A DNA stretch of 24,512 nucleotides from Candidatus Nomurabacteria bacterium (lineage in GTDB: Bacteria; Patescibacteriota; Minisyncoccia; Phycocordibacterales; PALSA-1337). The notes beneath the pieces were generated by a model. It made no database searches. It saw only the letters and a program-made list of their open reading frames with translations, and was not told where the DNA came from. The position numbers and the translations under genes are program-made. Below, one piece after another: positions 21,746-24,512 of this stretch; within the stretch, counting starts at the first letter, position 1; every line of letters begins with the position of its first letter. The stretch is from assembly GCA_943354625.1 (NCBI GenBank), contig CALRCS010000001.1:1-24512 (forward strand). Reading direction: 5' to 3'.

Positions 21746-22228
21746 ATGAGTACATCAAAAACTAGGCATCGAGCGGTTGCGGTGGTTATTAGAACAAACC
21801 CCGTTTCAGAAAAGGTGGAGATTCTCCTAATCAAGAGGAGTAATTATGGTCAGCAATACTGGACTTTTCCAGGTGGTGGTATTGAAGATGGTGAGACACA
21901 TGAAGTAGCTTGTCTCCGTGAGCTTTTTGAGGAATCTTCAGTCAAGGGAAAGATTTTCAGGTCTTTAGGGACTATTCAGAGCATGTCTATACAACAAAGA
22001 ACTAAGGGTGATATTTTAATAAATGAAGTTTTCATTGTAGATCATATCTCTGGGGTTCCAAAGTTGAGAGAAGACTCTTCTGAGAGAAGAAAAGAACTCA
22101 AAGGCGCCGAAGGAGGTAATCAGTCGTACGTGCCACAGTGGATTGCAATTGATAAATTTGGTAGTTTGGCTGATATTTATCCAACCCCAGTCTACAACGC
22201 TGTTCATCAGTATATCTTTGTGTACTGA
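21746..22228 (+). CDS. Nudix hydrolase
   Basis: 160 residues. The Nudix box runs from Gly44 to Val66: GGIEDGE (44-50), seven residues, then RELFEESSV (58-66). It has all the metal-binding glutamates, while the usual glycine near the end is Ser65. An aromatic YWTFPGGG precedes it. The C-terminus (WIAIDKFGSLADIYPTPVYNAV) is typical of small Nudix enzymes on nucleotide-diphosphate compounds. Substrate unknown. TG-A-TAGTGT (-10-like, hexamer 21730-21735) lies 10 bases before the ATG. Confidence 0.87.
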   Translation: MSTSKTRHRAVAVVIRTNPVSEKVEILLIKRSNYGQQYWTFPGGGIEDGETHEVACLRELFEESSVKGKIFRSLGTIQSMSIQQRTKGDILINEVFIVDHISGVPKLREDSSERRKELKGAEGGNQSYVPQWIAIDKFGSLADIYPTPVYNAVHQYIFVY

Positions 22229-22253
22229 GTGGTCATTTCAGTTTTGCGAAATC

Positions 22254-22278
22254 TAAGGCACTTGTTGCCTTATTTTTT
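22254..22278 (+). terminator. Intrinsic terminator after the Nudix gene
   Basis: TAAGGCA-CTTGT-TGCCTTA, a perfect 7-bp stem, followed by T6 (22273-22278). Confidence 0.85.
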
Positions 22279-22296
22279 ATGATATACAATTTTAAT

Positions 22297-22536
22297 ATGT
22301 ATTACGTCTATATCCTTAAATGTTCTGACGGTACGCTTTATACTGGCTTTACAAACGATTTAGAAAAAAGGGTACTAGCTCACAACACTTCAAAAACTGC
22401 TGCGAAATATACACGTGCGCGCAGGCCTGTAAAACTTATGTATTCAGAAAAGTTTAAAAGTAAAGGTAAAGCTTTAAAAAGGGAGTGGGAGATAAAGAAG
22501 ATTGGGAGGGAGGGGAAGATGGAGTTGATAAAATAA
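22297..22536 (+). CDS. GIY-YIG nuclease-domain protein (YhbQ/UPF0213-like)
   Basis: A 79-residue single-domain protein. The two GIY-YIG strands are YVY (3-5) and YTG (15-17), followed by FTNDLEKRVLAHN with Arg25, KTAAKYTRARRPVKLMYSE, and ALKREWEIKK with Glu63 as likely metal ligand. This is the small standalone family (YhbQ type), suspected in DNA repair or nucleic-acid metabolism. An upstream ATG at 22279 would add MIYNFN, but it lies on the terminator tail and the -10 region. TACAAT (22285-22290) is 6 bases before ATG 22297, which is the preferred start. Confidence 0.88.
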   Translation: MYYVYILKCSDGTLYTGFTNDLEKRVLAHNTSKTAAKYTRARRPVKLMYSEKFKSKGKALKREWEIKKIGREGKMELIK

Positions 22537-22577
22537 TAGGAGTATTGTCCAATCTTCGAAAGTACTTTAAGTGAACT

Positions 22578-22605
22578 AAAAAGGCTGGAAGATAAACTCC
22601 CAACC
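22578..22605 (-). terminator. Intrinsic terminator on the - strand
   Basis: On the - strand GGTTGGGAG-TTTAT-CTTCCAGCC forms 9 pairs (with G-U pairs) at 22605-22583, followed by TTTTT (22582-22578). On the + strand the stem has C-A mismatches, so its main use is for - strand transcripts, 110 bases after the flavoprotein gene. Confidence 0.75.
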
Positions 22606-22692
22606 GTTTTTAGCTCTGGCGAGACCCCAATTTCTCGCATACATGCCTCCCGTTAAGGAGCGCCGGACGGGGATTTTCCGCTCTTCAGATAT
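22578..22692 (-). ncRNA. Candidate small RNA or structured 3' UTR
   Basis: On the - strand a consensus -35 TTGACA (22726-22721), overlapping the end of the flavoprotein gene, lies 16 bases before TAGCAT (22704-22699), predicting a start near 22692. About 115 bases later comes the strong terminator. In between, GC-rich segments can pair: GCGAGA/TCTCGC (22638-22633/22624-22619) with an 8-base loop holding GGGG, and mutually exclusive CCCGT/ACGGG and CTCC/GGAG pairings (22647-22671). The GC is far above the surroundings. No known RNA family is recognised. It might simply be the 3' UTR of the upstream genes. Confidence 0.35.
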
Positions 22693-22715
22693 GTCATTAT
22701 GCTATCAAAACATTC

Positions 22716-23960
22716 TTATTTGTCAAACACATTACTCCCCGCCACCCACCCAGTCGTCCAACAAAGCTGAAGACTATATCCTCCAGAAGGTCTATCGATA
22801 TTTAAAACATCACCAACTAGGTATAGATTCTCGATTATCTTTGACTGCATTGTCTTGAAATCTACCTCAGTGAGGTCCACTCCACCAGAAGAAACAATTG
22901 CTTTATCTGAACCGAGAAGATTGCTAACTTGCATGGGAATTCCTTTTATTATTTCTATTAATTTCATTCGCTCTTCACGAGTTACTGCATTATTGATTTT
23001 ATCTTCATCTATATTTGAAAATTTGAGAACGATTGGGGCAAGGGAGGAAGGGATAAAAGAACCGAGAGAATTTTTTATTTTCTTTTTATCATCTATTTTA
23101 AATAATTCCTGCAAACGGGTATTCATCATCCCATGATCTAGAGAAGGTAGAAGGTCTAGACGGATTTCTACTTCACCGTACTTTAGTAGTTCACCTACGT
23201 CACGACTCATATTTAGAACTGTAGGACCACTTATACCAAAGTGAGTAAATAAAAGTCTACCTTTATGAATCTCTTGTTTAACGTTATTTTGAAAAGTTGT
23301 GAGCTTGATGTCTTGTAAAGTCACGCCTGATAACCCTTTTATCCAACCATCTTTTAATGCAATTGGGACTAGGGCTTCGTTTGAAGTCATTACATTGTGA
23401 CCAAGTTCCTTTAACCACTCAAATCCTTCACCAGTTGAACCAGTTTCCGGACGTGATGTTCCACCAGTTGCCAATACAAACTTTTTAGCATATATTTTTT
23501 CACCATTTTTCAATTTTACTGCAATTATCTTATTTTTTTCTTTTTCAAAACCAGACACTATTGCATTTGTTTTTATTTCAACTTTTTCTTTTTTCATTTT
23601 ATTAACTAGAACATCCCAGACTGATTGGGAACTATCACTAACAGGGAAAACACGATTTCCAGCTTCAATCTTTGTTGGCATACCACGATCATTAAAAAAC
23701 TTTATGGATTGTGTTACATCAAACTGGGAGAAAGCGGAGAACAGAAATTTATCATCATCTTTGTATTTTTTCAAAAATGTTCTGACATCATATTCTGCAT
23801 TTGTTATATTTGATCGACCACCACCAGTTATTAGAAGTTTTACACCTAGAGTTGGGTTTTTTTCAAGTAAAATAACCTTCGCGCCTAGCTCCGCGGCGCG
23901 TCCCGCAGACATCATCCCGGCTGGGCCACCACCTATTATTGCTATGTCGTATACATCCAT
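22716..23960 (-). CDS. HI0933/YhiN-family FAD-dependent oxidoreductase
   Basis: 414 residues from ATG 23960. The dinucleotide-binding start is DIAIIGGGPAGMMSAGRAAE (5-24) with GGGPAG at 10-15, then LLEKNPTLGVKLLITGGGRSNITN, whose GGGRSNITN block (47-55) is diagnostic for this family. VLATGGTSRPETGSTGEGFEW follows, and the end is the FAD motif NLYLVGDVLNIDRPSGGYSLQ, then CWTTGWVAG. The biochemical role is not established; it is annotated only as a flavoprotein or aminoacetone-oxidase-like. It begins one base after the stop of the upstream carboxypeptidase gene, so the two are co-transcribed. A TTG at 23969 would overlap that gene and is less likely. Confidence 0.92.
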   Translation of the reverse strand: MDVYDIAIIGGGPAGMMSAGRAAELGAKVILLEKNPTLGVKLLITGGGRSNITNAEYDVRTFLKKYKDDDKFLFSAFSQFDVTQSIKFFNDRGMPTKIEAGNRVFPVSDSSQSVWDVLVNKMKKEKVEIKTNAIVSGFEKEKNKIIAVKLKNGEKIYAKKFVLATGGTSRPETGSTGEGFEWLKELGHNVMTSNEALVPIALKDGWIKGLSGVTLQDIKLTTFQNNVKQEIHKGRLLFTHFGISGPTVLNMSRDVGELLKYGEVEIRLDLLPSLDHGMMNTRLQELFKIDDKKKIKNSLGSFIPSSLAPIVLKFSNIDEDKINNAVTREERMKLIEIIKGIPMQVSNLLGSDKAIVSSGGVDLTEVDFKTMQSKIIENLYLVGDVLNIDRPSGGYSLQLCWTTGWVAGSNVFDK

Positions 23961-23961
23961 A

Positions 23962-24512
23962 TTAGTCAAAAATAGATACTAAATACGCATCGATATCTCT
24001 TTGATCCATATCATAGAATGTTTTATTTTGATTATGTAAATCAGTTGCAAGCTTTACACCTACGAATCTCCAATGCCACGGTTCAAAAACGTAGAATTTA
24101 TTATCCTTTGGATATGAAAGCACAAAACCAAAATGGTATGCATTATTATTTAGCCAAGTATATGCTTTTGTGCCTTCAAAATTATCAATATTACCATCTA
24201 TTCCAGAAGTTAGAAGATCAACAGTCGTACCGAGCTGATGTTCTGAATATCCTTGATCAGCAGAGAATTGATTTGAAGTTCCAGCTCCATATACAACCTT
24301 GTAACCAGATTTTAATGCTTTTTGTTCATTAAATGATCTATATGCAGAATCTACATATATAGGAATATCTACATTACTAGCATTATCAATCATTTTTTGT
24401 AAAAATGGCCAGGTATCTGTTTGTATTTTTAAGATTTTAGAATCCAAATATTTGTATTTATTAGGTATTTCAATTATTCTTGCGGGGGCATAGTTTTCAT
24501 TTAGAAAAAAGA
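23962..24512 (-). CDS. D-alanyl-D-alanine carboxypeptidase, M15B/VanY-like (5' end outside window)
   Basis: The frame is open to the window edge, so the N-terminus, where a signal or membrane anchor would lie, is missing; 183 residues are visible. The M15 zinc site is complete: SAYRSFNEQ, then SEHQLGTTVDL with the first His and Asp ligands, and EPWHWRF with the catalytic Glu and last His ligand. VanY-type enzymes cut the terminal D-Ala from peptidoglycan stem peptides outside the membrane. With murB and ftsEX in the same window it supports a working peptidoglycan wall. An in-frame TTG at 24447 is only an internal Leu codon. Adjacent to the flavoprotein gene in one operon. Confidence 0.9.
   Translation of the reverse strand, partial: FFLNENYAPARIIEIPNKYKYLDSKILKIQTDTWPFLQKMIDNASNVDIPIYVDSAYRSFNEQKALKSGYKVVYGAGTSNQFSADQGYSEHQLGTTVDLLTSGIDGNIDNFEGTKAYTWLNNNAYHFGFVLSYPKDNKFYVFEPWHWRFVGVKLATDLHNQNKTFYDMDQRDIDAYLVSIFD

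Noticed and set aside
22380..22640. 86-codon frame on the - strand over the GIY-YIG gene
   Set aside because: Antisense to a recognisable GIY-YIG domain; it runs across the terminator hairpin and has no family signal.
22855..23136. Open frame on the + strand over the flavoprotein gene
   Set aside because: Antisense to conserved HI0933-family sequence; no independent evidence.
1..24512. Recoding of TGA as Gly or Trp
   Set aside because: TGA ends several genes at sensible places (ftsE-ftsX overlap, 4242, 4394, 22228), and conserved Trp and Gly positions use normal codons.

Overview
The window looks like a piece of a small, AT-rich bacterial genome of the Patescibacteria (Candidate Phyla Radiation) type, most likely a Parcubacteria-like lineage. 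This is an inference. It rests on the low GC, the tightly packed short genes, a SecA with an insertion in its N-terminal ATPase region, the unusual histidine-kinase H-box, and many small membrane or unrecognised proteins. TGA is used as an ordinary stop (for example the TGA of ftsE and those at 4242, 4394 and 22228), so it is not a TGA-recoding lineage such as Gracilibacteria. There are no rRNA genes, CRISPR arrays or insertion sequences. One tRNA gene, tRNA-Gln(CUG) with an encoded CCA, is present.

Layout. 1-3765 (+): the end of prfB, then ftsE-ftsX (4-base overlap) and pyrG, whose last codons lie inside a tandem palindromic repeat. 3790-4439 (+): a hairpin-rich leader, two small unrecognised overlapping genes and a strong terminator. 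4450-8004 (-): murB then secA, with two hairpins and a small upstream reading frame in front of secA. 8038-8111: a perfect 15-bp inverted repeat whose arms carry -35 boxes pointing at each other. 8195-9016 (+): an orphan membrane histidine kinase. 9206-11106 (+): tRNA-Gln, a frameshifted ITPA-like NTP pyrophosphatase, and a toxin-antitoxin-like pair with an XRE-Panacea (SocA/DUF4065) antitoxin. 11134-12036: pyrB. 12164-13799: small ORFs, an HD-domain protein and a methyltransferase. 13873-14298 (-): a zinc-ribbon protein. 14395-16465 (+): an all-alpha NTP pyrophosphatase, a membrane-anchored metzincin protease, a VOC protein and an unknown protein. 16494-19932 (+): a three-gene MacAB/LolCDE-like exporter. 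19994-22536 (+): a SWIB-domain protein, an ABC-F ATPase, a Nudix hydrolase and a GIY-YIG protein. 22578-24512 (-): a possible small RNA, an HI0933-family flavoprotein and a partial M15 D,D-carboxypeptidase.

Themes. Cell-envelope and division functions (FtsEX, MurB, SecA, D,D-carboxypeptidase, metzincin, exporter) alternate with nucleotide synthesis and nucleotide-pool cleaning (PyrG, PyrB, ITPase remnant, all-alpha NTP pyrophosphatase, Nudix, HD hydrolase). A striking regulatory pattern recurs: about fourteen genes have a recognisable -10 box ending only 6-9 bases before the start codon. Transcription would then begin at or next to the start codon, giving leaderless mRNAs. In several cases this pattern decides which start codon is right. 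The clear exceptions, secA, the SWIB gene and the small-gene operon at 4036, have longer leaders that contain hairpins.

All identifications come from reading motifs in the sequence. No database search was run.
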